A DNA stretch of 36,893 bases from Desulfobacterales bacterium (GCA_029939895.1 JAOZSB010000006.1:1-36893); one strand, 5' to 3'. Shown: positions 1 to 9,192, counted from the first letter of the stretch. The notes: a model not told the origin generated them from the letters alone. Numbers and translations: made by a program.

Positions 1-404
1 CTATCCCTATAACTGAACAGCTCTTAACCTTTGCAAGCACTTAAAAAACCTCCAATGAAACATAATAAACTTGTTTTAGCTAAATACTTATGTGGTGTCA
101 TGACACGATAAAATCAAAACCTATCGGATTTTATTATTTTTTACAATTATAATCTTATGACTATATTTTAATATATTCATTTTACTTCTACAACATCCTG
201 AACATAGCAATTATTTCTTGACAACAAACATATTTTTGGGCTTAATTTATTTAATTGTTCTAAGTTATACTTCTCAACGCTCCTTAAATTAAGGTTATGA
301 CTGTTCTTCTGTGGCTGCTCTGGTTTAAAATTACGAATCTTCACCCTGGCCTGTTCACATTATGGAAACTTGACAAAGTTGAAAATAACCGTGAAAGGTA
401 TATT

Positions 405-1721
405 ATGGCTCATCATATCACCAAATCCGCATTTCCTTTGCTGGTGGACCCCTTAAACCGATTTCCCCAGGGCGCGCCTTCATCTGGCCTGCTGTATAAA
501 ATTTTAAAATTAATGTTTAGCGAAAAAGAAGCTGAACTGGTTTCTATTCTGCCCATCAGACCCTTTACCGCTGAAAAGGCAAGCCGCATATGGAAGATGG
601 GTTTGCCCGAATCGCAAAAAATCCTGAATGGGCTGGCAGAGCGAGCAATCCTTGTTGATATTGATAATGATGGAAAATCAGTCTATTTTTTACCGCCTCC
701 AATGGCTGGATTTTTCGAGTTTTCGTTAATGCGGGTGCGTGAAGACATTGACCAGAAACTGCTGAGCGAGCTTTTTTTTGAATACCTGAACGTGGAAGAA
801 GATTTTGTCCGGCGACTTTTTACCGATGGAGAAACCCGCCTTGGGCGTGTGTTTGTTAATGAAAAGGCTCTTTCGGCAGATAATGCCGTTCATGTTTTAG
901 ATTATGAAAGAGCAACAGAAGTTATTAAAACATCACCAAACATTGCCCTGAGCATGTGCTATTGCAGGCACAAAATGATGCATATGGACAAAGCCTGCGA
1001 CGCACCACTGGAGGCATGCATGACTTTTAACACTTCCGCAGCAACGCTGATAAAGCATGGTCATGCACGAAAAATTGATGTTGCAGAGGGTATGGATGTC
1101 CTGCAGATGGCCTATGATAATTTGCTTGTTCAGTTTGGCGACAATGTTCAGCAGAGGGTTAATTTTATATGCAACTGCTGCGGCTGCTGTTGTGAAGCCC
1201 TGCTTGCAGCCAAACGTTTTTCATTTTTGAATCCAGTTCACACAACCAGTTTTATACCGTTTATCAACATTGATAAATGCAATGGCTGCGGAAAATGCGT
1301 AACAGCCTGCCCGGTTGAGGCCACCTCACTGGTCTCTGCCAATAACCCCCAACACCCGAAATTGAAATCAGCAAGGCTCGATGAAAGCCTGTGCATAGGA
1401 TGCGGGCTTTGCGTCCGCTCATGTCCCGATGGCTGCATTTCTTTGAAATCACGCCCGAAAAGGGTCATAACTCCCCTGAACTCAAGCCATCGGACGGTTA
1501 TGATGGCCATTGAACGGGGAAGGCTCCAGCATCTGATTTTTGATAACCAGCGACTGCTGAGCCACCGGGCCATGGCAGCCGTCCTTGGCGTTATCCTGAA
1601 ACTCCCTCCCATAAAACAGGCAATGGCCACCCAACAGGTTAAGTCCCGCTACATTGCAGCCCTGATAAATCGCTTTCAGAAACAACCGACCCATCAGGAC
1701 TCCACCAGCAGCACTCCATAA
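405..1721 (+). CDS. 4Fe-4S dicluster ferredoxin-domain protein with an additional Cys-rich region
   Basis: ORF 297..1721. The ATG at 405 follows GAAAGG. Motifs: CNGCGKCVTACP and CIGCGLCVRSCP (two 4Fe-4S sites), plus upstream CYCRHKM...C...C and CNCCGCCC. Confidence 0.85.
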   Translation: MAHHITKSAFPLLVDPLNRFPQGAPSSGLLYKILKLMFSEKEAELVSILPIRPFTAEKASRIWKMGLPESQKILNGLAERAILVDIDNDGKSVYFLPPPMAGFFEFSLMRVREDIDQKLLSELFFEYLNVEEDFVRRLFTDGETRLGRVFVNEKALSADNAVHVLDYERATEVIKTSPNIALSMCYCRHKMMHMDKACDAPLEACMTFNTSAATLIKHGHARKIDVAEGMDVLQMAYDNLLVQFGDNVQQRVNFICNCCGCCCEALLAAKRFSFLNPVHTTSFIPFINIDKCNGCGKCVTACPVEATSLVSANNPQHPKLKSARLDESLCIGCGLCVRSCPDGCISLKSRPKRVITPLNSSHRTVMMAIERGRLQHLIFDNQRLLSHRAMAAVLGVILKLPPIKQAMATQQVKSRYIAALINRFQKQPTHQDSTSSTP

Positions 1722-1727
1722 ATAAGT

Positions 1728-2477
1728 TTAAACAGAAACAGGCTGAATTGAAACCACCGCCCTCTCAGCCCTGGAAAACGGGAGGGAGTACTCGTCTATT
1801 GTTACTTCATATTTTTCAGAGAAATCTGGAACCAGGTTCCGAAGTTCTTCGACTTCCTTTGCTGCCTCCTTTCCCTTGAGTGCGATAATGCTGCCGTTTT
1901 CGGCAAGCAGGGGAAGTGCCAGGGTGTGGAACTGGGCAAGGCTGGTTAACGCTCTGGAAGTTACTATGCTGAAGCTGTTGCTTGTGCTTGAATCTGTTTT
2001 GCTGTTTTCATTATTATTCAAATCGTCATTATTTACTTCTTTTGAAACTAATTCCTCTGCGCGGATGTGTTTTGCAGTTATGTTTTTAAGGCCCAGTTTC
2101 CTGATGGCGTTTGCCATGAAGTTGGCTTTTTTTCTTACGGCTTCTATGAGAAGTACTTCTATTGATGGGTTCATGATTTTCATGACAATTCCCGGAAACC
2201 CGCCGCCAGAGCCAATATCGAGGAGTTTTGCATTATCGGGAATGTGTGCTGCAACTGCGGCTGAGTCTATGTAGTGTTTTTCTGCAATCCCGGCAGGGTC
2301 GGTTATAGCAGTGATGTTAATCTTTGAATTCCATAAAAGCAGTTCCTTTGCGTGTATTGCAAAGAGTTCTGCAATGTCATGTTTTATTTCAACATTGATT
2401 TTCTTTGCGCCCTCTATAATCAGGGCCTGCCATTTTTCATCACCGGTTTTCATGTCATTGGGATTTTTTATTAACAA
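1728..2477 (-). CDS. rsmG: 16S rRNA (guanine(527)-N(7))-methyltransferase RsmG (GidB)
   Basis: SAM-binding LLDIGSGGGFPGIVMKI and typical RsmG architecture (VTSRALTSLAQF, ALKGKEA). Confidence 0.9.
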   Translation of the reverse strand: MLIKNPNDMKTGDEKWQALIIEGAKKINVEIKHDIAELFAIHAKELLLWNSKINITAITDPAGIAEKHYIDSAAVAAHIPDNAKLLDIGSGGGFPGIVMKIMNPSIEVLLIEAVRKKANFMANAIRKLGLKNITAKHIRAEELVSKEVNNDDLNNNENSKTDSSTSNSFSIVTSRALTSLAQFHTLALPLLAENGSIIALKGKEAAKEVEELRNLVPDFSEKYEVTIDEYSLPFSRAERAVVSIQPVSV

Positions 2478-2610
2478 AAGTTTCCGAACTGCACCTGCCC
2501 TTTAAATATAAGGCAACCATGTCCTTTTTAAACCACAGAAGGCATGTAAAGTAAATACTACTTCCATGGTTTTTATGGCAGGCAAAGCCGATCAAACAGA
2601 GTGCTGCCGT

Positions 2611-4542
2611 TTATAGCCCGGCCCCGCTTACTTCAGGGCATCTGAGTCCCAGTCGTCTTTCTGTTAGTTTATCAGGGTCGTCAAAGCTCATGTTAATTTC
2701 TATTTCAGAGCCACTGGCCTTTGTTTTCATATTGGGATATATTTTTTTGAAAACGTGTATCATTGGGGCGTTTTCTGTTAAAACGGTTGCGTAAAAGCCC
2801 TTGTACTCATTTTCAAGTGCAATTTCTTCGAGCATGTCAATCATAAAAGAAGTAATTCCCATGCTCTGATATTCTTCTCTTGTTACAAATGCTACCTCGG
2901 CCCGGTTTTCTTCTACTTCTGCGTATGAGCCAATGGCAACAACGACCTTGCGACCCTTCTCCCTTACAATGCCAATGATGCTCATGTTGCGCTTGTAGTC
3001 AACGTTGGCCCATTGTTTTTGCATTACTTCCCGTGAAAATGACTTCATTTTGTAGAAGAATCTGTAGTAAATTGTTTTCTGGTTCAGGGAATAGAAGAAG
3101 TCCCTGCATTTGTCTTCGTCGGTCGGGAACATGGGGCGCAGTTCCACGGTCTGCCCTGTTCTAAGTTCCTTTGTGGTTTTGTAGCCCTCCACAAAGAAAA
3201 GATCATCCTGGGATGGCGGCAGTTGATCCGGGAATATGTAGTGATGCTTTTTTGCAAAACTAATAAGTTCTTCCCGGAACTTGGGATGTGCAATCTGGGT
3301 AAGTTCCATGACCCGCTGGTATACGCCCTTTCCCTGTAGTTCGGCAATTCCGTATTCTGTGACGACAAAGTTAACATCTGCCCTTGTTGTTGCAACTCCG
3401 GCCCCCTCGCTCAGGTGCGGGACAATCCTGGACACTGTTCCGTTCTGGGCAGTTGATGGCAGGGCGATTATGGAAAATCCGCCCTTGGACATTGCGCTTC
3501 CCCGTATAAAGTCAATCTGATCGCCGATTCCGCTGTAAAACATGTAACCCATTGAGTCAGAGCAGATCTGGCCTGTAATATCGAGCTCAAGTGCGCTGCC
3601 AATGGAGACCATGTTATCGTTTCTGGCTATGACTGACGGGTCGTTTACAAAGGATGACTGCCTGAAATAAAAGATCGGATTTTTGTTGACATAGTTGTAA
3701 ATTCGCTTTGTCCCCATGCACATGGAGGCGACAATCCTGCCATTAAGAAGCGATTTCTTTTTGTTTGTAATTACCTTTTTTTCAAGAAGCGGAATAAATG
3801 CATCGGTAATCATGGTGGTGTGTATGCCCAGATCCTTCTTGTTATGCAGGTGGCCCAGCAATGCATAGGGCAGATTGCCGTAACCGATCTGGATTGTAGA
3901 ACCGTTTTCTATCAATTGTGATACATATGAACCGATTCTGCGGGCAATCTCATTGTCTGCTATGTTGGGTTCAGCTTCAAGCAGCGGTTCCTCGTGGAGT
4001 ACCATGAAATTTATGTCGTCCACATGAACCACTCCATCACCCCAGGTTCTCGGCATCTTGGGATTAACCTGCGCTATTACAAATTCTGCGCTATCCATTG
4101 CTGCCTTTGTTACGTCCACAGAAACACCCAGGCTGCAATAACCAAACTTGTCCGGAGGGCTGACCATGATTAAGGCTACGTCAAGCACAACCCGCCCGCT
4201 GATGAAAAGGTTGCAAATCTGGGAAAGATAGGTTGGAGTATAATCAATTTTGCCCTCAAAGGCAGCTTTCCGCATTGCCTGGCTGATAAAAAACAGCTTT
4301 AATGTAAATCTTCTTGAAAAAGATTTTGTGTTCACAAATTCAGAAAGCGTACCCGGCAGCATCTGATAGAGGGTTATGTCCGTCAGGTTTACGTCCTTTG
4401 CCATTGCTCTTATCAGGTGAGGCGGCTCTCCGCAGCCAGTTCCGATAAAGACACGGCTGCCTCTCTCAATTTTTGAGATCGCATCCTCTGCGTTCAACAT
4501 TTTTTTTGGGCAGTGTCCCTTTAGCCAGTCTTTGTAATCCAT
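2611..4542 (-). CDS. acetyl-CoA hydrolase/transferase (4-hydroxybutyrate CoA-transferase-like) fused to a C-terminal GNAT acetyltransferase domain
   Basis: N-terminal CoA-transferase features (GTGCGEPPHLIRAM, QIGYGNLPYALLG, VVTEYGIAELQGKGV). C-terminal ~170 aa GNAT-like region (LRPMFPTDEDKCRDFF...AEVAFVTREEYQSMGITSFMIDMLEEIA). Confidence 0.88.
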   Translation of the reverse strand: MDYKDWLKGHCPKKMLNAEDAISKIERGSRVFIGTGCGEPPHLIRAMAKDVNLTDITLYQMLPGTLSEFVNTKSFSRRFTLKLFFISQAMRKAAFEGKIDYTPTYLSQICNLFISGRVVLDVALIMVSPPDKFGYCSLGVSVDVTKAAMDSAEFVIAQVNPKMPRTWGDGVVHVDDINFMVLHEEPLLEAEPNIADNEIARRIGSYVSQLIENGSTIQIGYGNLPYALLGHLHNKKDLGIHTTMITDAFIPLLEKKVITNKKKSLLNGRIVASMCMGTKRIYNYVNKNPIFYFRQSSFVNDPSVIARNDNMVSIGSALELDITGQICSDSMGYMFYSGIGDQIDFIRGSAMSKGGFSIIALPSTAQNGTVSRIVPHLSEGAGVATTRADVNFVVTEYGIAELQGKGVYQRVMELTQIAHPKFREELISFAKKHHYIFPDQLPPSQDDLFFVEGYKTTKELRTGQTVELRPMFPTDEDKCRDFFYSLNQKTIYYRFFYKMKSFSREVMQKQWANVDYKRNMSIIGIVREKGRKVVVAIGSYAEVEENRAEVAFVTREEYQSMGITSFMIDMLEEIALENEYKGFYATVLTENAPMIHVFKKIYPNMKTKASGSEIEINMSFDDPDKLTERRLGLRCPEVSGAGL

Positions 4543-4969
4543 AACAAATGCTCCATGTATCGATTAATTATATTTTGGTATAAAAAAATACCATGATACA
4601 TTTTTGGTATTTTCTTTAATATATTGTCATGAAATTTAATAATTATATAATGTTTTGGATAAAAAAACAACTTAAAGTTGTGCTACACAGGGAATAGTGC
4701 TTTTTTTTGCGGCGAATACCTGTCCTTCAAACCAATCCAGATCATTTTTCAAACTTCTTTTTTTCTGAGTTTTCTGCTTTTTTAAAATTGTGCATCTGAT
4801 TAAGCAAAAAACCCTTTTACTTCTTTACGAATGCAGGCAATTGATGCCTGCTGGTTTCACTATCAACTATACTATCTTTTTTTGCAACGATTTTATCCAT
4901 AGTTGGTTTTATTCAAGGCTTTTTATATACCGCACTATTATATAACAAAAACAGCACTGGATTTATTTT

Positions 4970-5053
4970 GTTCCTCTATAAAAATGTTCTACTTTGTTCA
5001 AAATAATGCAGGTTAAAATTGGGCATAGGAGCGATGTTTTTGCCTGGGAACTA
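4970..5053. repeat. 84-bp MITE-like repeat, copy 1 (GTTCC...GGGAACTA ends)
   Basis: gttcctctataaaaatgttctactttgttcaa...tgggcatagg...gatgtttttgcctgggaacta. Same length and clearly alignable to 28539..28622. Confidence 0.65.
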
Positions 5054-5063
5054 TTTTAAACAA

Positions 5064-5147
5064 TAAAAAAACACTTCACTCAGGCTTGTGCTTCGGCATC
5101 ATAAGTTGAGACCGTCGCAGTATGACCTGGCTGAAGTGCTTTTTTTA
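5064..5147. terminator. Bidirectional terminator-like inverted repeat
   Basis: AAAAAAACACTTCACTCAGG ... CCTGGCTGAAGTGCTTTTTTT, a long A/T-flanked stem. It lies downstream of the minus-strand small ORF 5167..5325. Confidence 0.55.
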
Positions 5148-5166
5148 GCGACAAATTCTTATTGCG

Positions 5167-5325
5167 CTAATACTTGTTGTGAAGTTCCGTCAGAAACCTG
5201 GCCTTGGTATAATCCCTGGAGCTTCCCAGAAACTGCATATTTCCCTCACCATTGAGGTATACTTCATAAAGTTCCTGATCATTGCCAACTCTAATCGTTT
5301 TTATTATTGCTTTGTTGTTTTTCAT
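5167..5325 (-). CDS. Small protein (52 aa), unknown function
   Basis: Translated from the minus strand: MKNNKAIIKTIRVGNDQELYEVYLNGEGNMQFLGSSRDYTKARFLTELHNKY*. Upstream purine-rich AGAGAGGGGTGGCAAAA-ATG. A terminator-like stem follows. Confidence 0.55.
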   Translation of the reverse strand: MKNNKAIIKTIRVGNDQELYEVYLNGEGNMQFLGSSRDYTKARFLTELHNKY

Positions 5326-5638
5326 TTTTGCCACCCCTCTCTTTTAGTTTTGTTCTTAATATTAGTATCGGTTTTTTTGTTTTTAACTTTACTTATTTTC
5401 CCTCTCTGTCTGTATTACAAAGCAATACCTGTGCCAGGAAGATAACTATTGGATTTTATAGAAAATTCATAGAACCATAAAAAGTGGAACTTAGGAATAT
5501 TTTTCTCATGAAAGCCTTAAAAACGACAACATTCAAGCGAAAACATTTTAATTTTCAGCATGTTATGAAAGGAGGAATTTTTTGACACCAAGTCAATTAT
5601 TCGACTCTTTGGGCGGCATGGGAAAAATTCAGAGAAAG

Positions 5639-6946
5639 TTATTTATTTTCTTTGCTCAGGGTCATTTTCCAGGGAGTCGGCCAGATTTTCATTTCATAAT
5701 TTGGCTTCCTGTGGAATTGCTCCACCTCAACCTGCCATGAAGGCCCAGAAAAAGCCCAGACGTGTTTTTTGCTTTGTGTAAATTCAAACCCGCCAAGAAC
5801 GATCAGCCATGAGACAACTATTGTAAGCATCAGGTTGTATAATCGCTGATTGTTATTACTGTAATCTATTGATAGCAAAACAGAGAGGGAGAAAAATACA
5901 TTCGGAGCAAAAAAATATCGCTCTCCTGCCATGGGCGCAATGTACTGTGCAATTACTCCATTGGCATTGCCTATGGAACCCAGCAGGCTGAACATAAGTA
6001 TCATTGCACCTGAAACCCACAAATACAGGGATGGGTAGCATTTGTTTTTAATAAAAATAAAAAGAAAAAGCAGATAACCGCCCCCGGTGATAGCCAGGAA
6101 AAAAATTTTGTACCAATACTCAGGGTTTTTCAGGGCCATGAGCAGGTCAAGTGTGATGTTTGGCCCTAAAAAAGGCAGCATCAAAAGTTTACTGAAAAAT
6201 ATGACCGGAAGTATACTATAGTCAGTGCTGAGGACCCTGTATCCAGTTGTAATGCATGTATAAACCGGGCCGATCTGAATCAGGGCGCACCCTGCCAGCA
6301 CAAGGAACTCAACCAGTGCATCAAATTTTTTTTCAAGTGCGTATTTCAGGAAAAAACATGGCAGCAGAAAAATTGAATATAATCCATTAAGACCTGCAAT
6401 AAGAATAACCAATAACCTGAAATATGATGAGAATTTGCCCTTTGGGGAAGAAATCAGGCATATACCGCCGCAGATACTTAAATAAATTTTTGAACTCAGG
6501 GTATTGAGCCAGATCTCATGCCCTGGCTGAACAAAAAGGATCAGGCATAATATGGCAGCAAACAGCAAAGGGCCTTTACTTTTTGAGTTGGGAACAGATA
6601 CTGATAAAAGGACTGCCGGAAGTAACTGGACGAGAAAGCCAACATACGTATAGACAAAAGGAGCATATTTCAGGGGAAGGTGTACGGCAATATAGGATAC
6701 CAGCCTTATTAGAATGGAGTAATAGCCGTAGGGTGTTCTGAATAAAGTGGATAGATCAGGAGTTAAGTAGGCATCCCTGAAAAATATTGCACCTTCCTCG
6801 GCCCAGAATCGCGGCTCTGCGAATAAACTGGGGATGCGCAAAACAATCAAGGCAATATAAATGAGTATGGCAATTACTGGAAAAAGGGGTTTAGCTGATT
6901 CGAATTTTGAAAAAAGCCAGAAGGTGTTTCCCTTAATATTAGCCAT
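5639..6946 (-). CDS. Polytopic membrane protein, function unknown (glycosyltransferase-like membrane architecture)
   Basis: 435 aa with ~10 hydrophobic segments and N-terminal RFWAEEGAIFFRDA motif. No confident family. Confidence 0.7.
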   Translation of the reverse strand: MANIKGNTFWLFSKFESAKPLFPVIAILIYIALIVLRIPSLFAEPRFWAEEGAIFFRDAYLTPDLSTLFRTPYGYYSILIRLVSYIAVHLPLKYAPFVYTYVGFLVQLLPAVLLSVSVPNSKSKGPLLFAAILCLILFVQPGHEIWLNTLSSKIYLSICGGICLISSPKGKFSSYFRLLVILIAGLNGLYSIFLLPCFFLKYALEKKFDALVEFLVLAGCALIQIGPVYTCITTGYRVLSTDYSILPVIFFSKLLMLPFLGPNITLDLLMALKNPEYWYKIFFLAITGGGYLLFLFIFIKNKCYPSLYLWVSGAMILMFSLLGSIGNANGVIAQYIAPMAGERYFFAPNVFFSLSVLLSIDYSNNNQRLYNLMLTIVVSWLIVLGGFEFTQSKKHVWAFSGPSWQVEVEQFHRKPNYEMKIWPTPWKMTLSKENK

Positions 6947-6957
6947 TTAATCCCGCC

Positions 6958-6980
6958 GACGGGTAAAGTAATTACCCGTC
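6958..6980. other. Perfect hairpin in intergenic region
   Basis: GACGGGTAA-agtaa-TTACCCGTC. Confidence 0.5.
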
Positions 6981-6994
6981 ATCTCAAATATTGG

Positions 6995-7021
6995 TAACAG
7001 GTGAGTTAAAAAAACCTGTTA
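6995..7021. terminator. Putative terminator hairpin after the rnfB fusion gene
   Basis: TAACAGGT...ACCTGTTA immediately 3' of the minus-strand rnfB stop; weak T-tract. Confidence 0.4.
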
Positions 7022-7030
7022 GTAACAAAA

Positions 7031-9133
7031 CTAATCTTTATCGTAGCAGGTTATACAACAGGACAGGCAGCGATTCGATTCCACTTCTGCATCTTCTTCT
7101 GTGATTACGAGATCTGCCTCAACAAAGGACTGTATCCTTTCTTCGACTTCAAGCTCCGGCATTTCAACACGGGTTGTAGAATTTAATCCAGGTACTTTGT
7201 CAAAAATCGATACTGGAATATGCTTCTCCCGCAGAGATTTTTCAACAGGCGTTACTTCCTGATCTGTCATGTAAAGATGCATGGCCCGTGCAGCTCTTCT
7301 GCCGCCGCCAATTGCTGCGACAACCAGGGAAGCACCAGTATAGGCATCCCCTGCTGTGAAGATGTATGGAATATCCGATTGAAGTGTCTCTGGGTCGGCT
7401 TCAATTGAGTTCCAGCGGGTAAATCTCATGTCATCAAGGCTTTCCTTATCCTTAAAGGAAACATCGGGCCCCTGACCAATGGCAGTAATGAGCATGTCGA
7501 TCTCGATTACGGTTTCGCTGCCCTCGATTGGTACTGGCCTGCGTCTGCCGCTGGCATCTGGTTCACCGAGTTCCATTTTTAGATATTCAAGGCCCATTAC
7601 CTTACCGTTTGCATCGCCCATTACCTTTGTTGGCGCTGCAAGGAAATGGAACTGTATTCCTTCATGCTCCGCAGCCTCGATTTCCACCATATTTGCGGGC
7701 ATTTCGTTTCTGGTTCTCCGGTATACAATATAAACTTCCTTTGCACCCAGACGCACCAGGGTTCTAACGCAGTCAATGGCTGTATTTCCACCGCCAATAA
7801 CAGCGCATTTTTGGCCGATTGGGATGGGAGTGTCCTCAAGGCTGTCCTTTTGCTGCTGGAGAGCAAATCTTGTCAGAAAATCTATTCCAGTATAACAGCC
7901 GTCAAGGTCTTCGCCCTCAACGTTAAGCATATAGTCGCTCCAGGCACCGATTCCCAGAAAGATTGAATCAAATCCATCTTCTTTAAGGGATTTTGTGGTG
8001 TAATCTTCGCCCAGCCGCATGTTCATTTTTGCTTCAATACCTGTCTTGAGTATGCCCTGGCATTCCCAGTCAAGTACTTCCTTTGGAAGCCTGTATTCAG
8101 GGATGCCGTAGCGAATCATGCCGCCAAGCTTCGGCATTGCATCAAAGATTGTAACATCATGCCCCAGTCGCCTGAGGAAGAATGCACAGCTAAGACCAGC
8201 AGGGCCTCCACCCACGACTGCTGCTTTTTTGCCGGTATCTGGTGCGCATGATATTGGAAGTCTGCTTCCTGTATTCATTTCATAATCAGCAGCAAATCGT
8301 TTAAGCTGGTTGATTGAGACTGCTTCTTCTTCAATGCCTCGTCTGCAATAATCTTCACAGGGATGGGGGCAAACCCTTCCGCATGAGAGAAGCAGCGGGT
8401 TTCTTTCACGGATTGTTGCAACTGCACCAGCGTAATCTTTGTCCCGAACCTGGGCAATATATCTGGGGATGTCTATTTCTGCCGGGCATTCCTGGCGGCA
8501 TGGCGCAAGCCTGCCGTCTGTCTGGTTGAATGCAAGGAGTCTGTCTGACATTGTGACAACATGAAGTACGCTCTTGGGGCAGGCTCTTTCGCATGCTCCA
8601 CAGCCAACGCACTTGGATTCTATAACAGTGGGAAATCCTTTTTCGTTAATAAATATGGCATCAAAAAGGCAGGATCTTACGCAATCGCCATAACCCATAC
8701 AGCCGAATTCGCAGGTTTTTTTACCACCGTACATGGCAGCAATGGCGGCGCATGTTGTTGCGCCCATGTAGTGATATTTATTTTCAGCGCGCAGTCCACC
8801 GTCACAGGAGTTGCATGAAAGTTTGGATTCAGCAGTACCAGGGTCCATGCCCATGATGCTGGCAACTGCCGCAGTGGTTTCCGGGCCTGCAACAACACAA
8901 ACGCTTGGCAGAGCTTTACCGCCAACAACTGCTGCCGCAGCAGCTCCACAACCTGTAAATCCACATCCACCACAGTTTGCGCCTGCAAGGGACGATTCAA
9001 CCTCGGCAATCCGCGGGTCTTCATAAACATAAAAAACCTTTGATGCAATCGCAAGAACTGCACCAATGGTAAAACCCATCACACCCATTATCAATACAGG
9101 AACTAATACAGCGTCCAATGTAGATACCTCCAA
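7031..9133 (-). CDS. rnfB: RnfB (multi Fe-S electron transport subunit) fused to a C-terminal GltD-like NAD(P)H/FAD oxidoreductase
   Basis: N-terminal TM and ANCGGCGFTGC, GCMGYGDCVRSC, CVGCGACERACP. Then CRQECPAEIDIP / CGRVCPHPCEDYCRRG (GltD-type Fe-S), VVGGGPAGLSCAFFLRRLGHDVTIFD (FAD), VIGGGNTAIDCVRTLVRLGAKEVYIVYRR (NAD(P)). Confidence 0.92.
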   Translation of the reverse strand: MEVSTLDAVLVPVLIMGVMGFTIGAVLAIASKVFYVYEDPRIAEVESSLAGANCGGCGFTGCGAAAAAVVGGKALPSVCVVAGPETTAAVASIMGMDPGTAESKLSCNSCDGGLRAENKYHYMGATTCAAIAAMYGGKKTCEFGCMGYGDCVRSCLFDAIFINEKGFPTVIESKCVGCGACERACPKSVLHVVTMSDRLLAFNQTDGRLAPCRQECPAEIDIPRYIAQVRDKDYAGAVATIRERNPLLLSCGRVCPHPCEDYCRRGIEEEAVSINQLKRFAADYEMNTGSRLPISCAPDTGKKAAVVGGGPAGLSCAFFLRRLGHDVTIFDAMPKLGGMIRYGIPEYRLPKEVLDWECQGILKTGIEAKMNMRLGEDYTTKSLKEDGFDSIFLGIGAWSDYMLNVEGEDLDGCYTGIDFLTRFALQQQKDSLEDTPIPIGQKCAVIGGGNTAIDCVRTLVRLGAKEVYIVYRRTRNEMPANMVEIEAAEHEGIQFHFLAAPTKVMGDANGKVMGLEYLKMELGEPDASGRRRPVPIEGSETVIEIDMLITAIGQGPDVSFKDKESLDDMRFTRWNSIEADPETLQSDIPYIFTAGDAYTGASLVVAAIGGGRRAARAMHLYMTDQEVTPVEKSLREKHIPVSIFDKVPGLNSTTRVEMPELEVEERIQSFVEADLVITEEDAEVESNRCLSCCITCYDKD

Positions 9134-9140
9134 ATTTATT

Positions 9141-9192
9141 AAAAAAAAAGCGATTTCAAAAACAAACTTTGAGAGGCTTTTGAAATCGCTTT
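9141..9192 (-). terminator. Strong intrinsic terminator between rnfA and rnfB
   Basis: Minus sense: AAAGCGATTTCAAAA...TTTTGAAATCGCTTT (15-bp perfect stem) followed by a run of T (complement of A9141-9149). Confidence 0.75.

Noticed and set aside
1238-1630. 130-aa minus ORF and other ORFs antisense to the 4Fe-4S gene
   Set aside because: Lies fully inside a well-supported CDS; composition has no protein-family signal.
5179-5445. 88-aa plus ORF
   Set aside because: Antisense to the better-supported 52-aa minus ORF; low-complexity hydrophobic tail from AT-rich sequence.
5582-5740. TTG-initiated ORF MTPSQLFDSLGGMGKIQRK... after AAAGGAGG
   Set aside because: A good SD-like sequence, but most of the frame overlaps the antisense 3' end of the membrane-protein gene. 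At best a truncated remnant; insufficient support.
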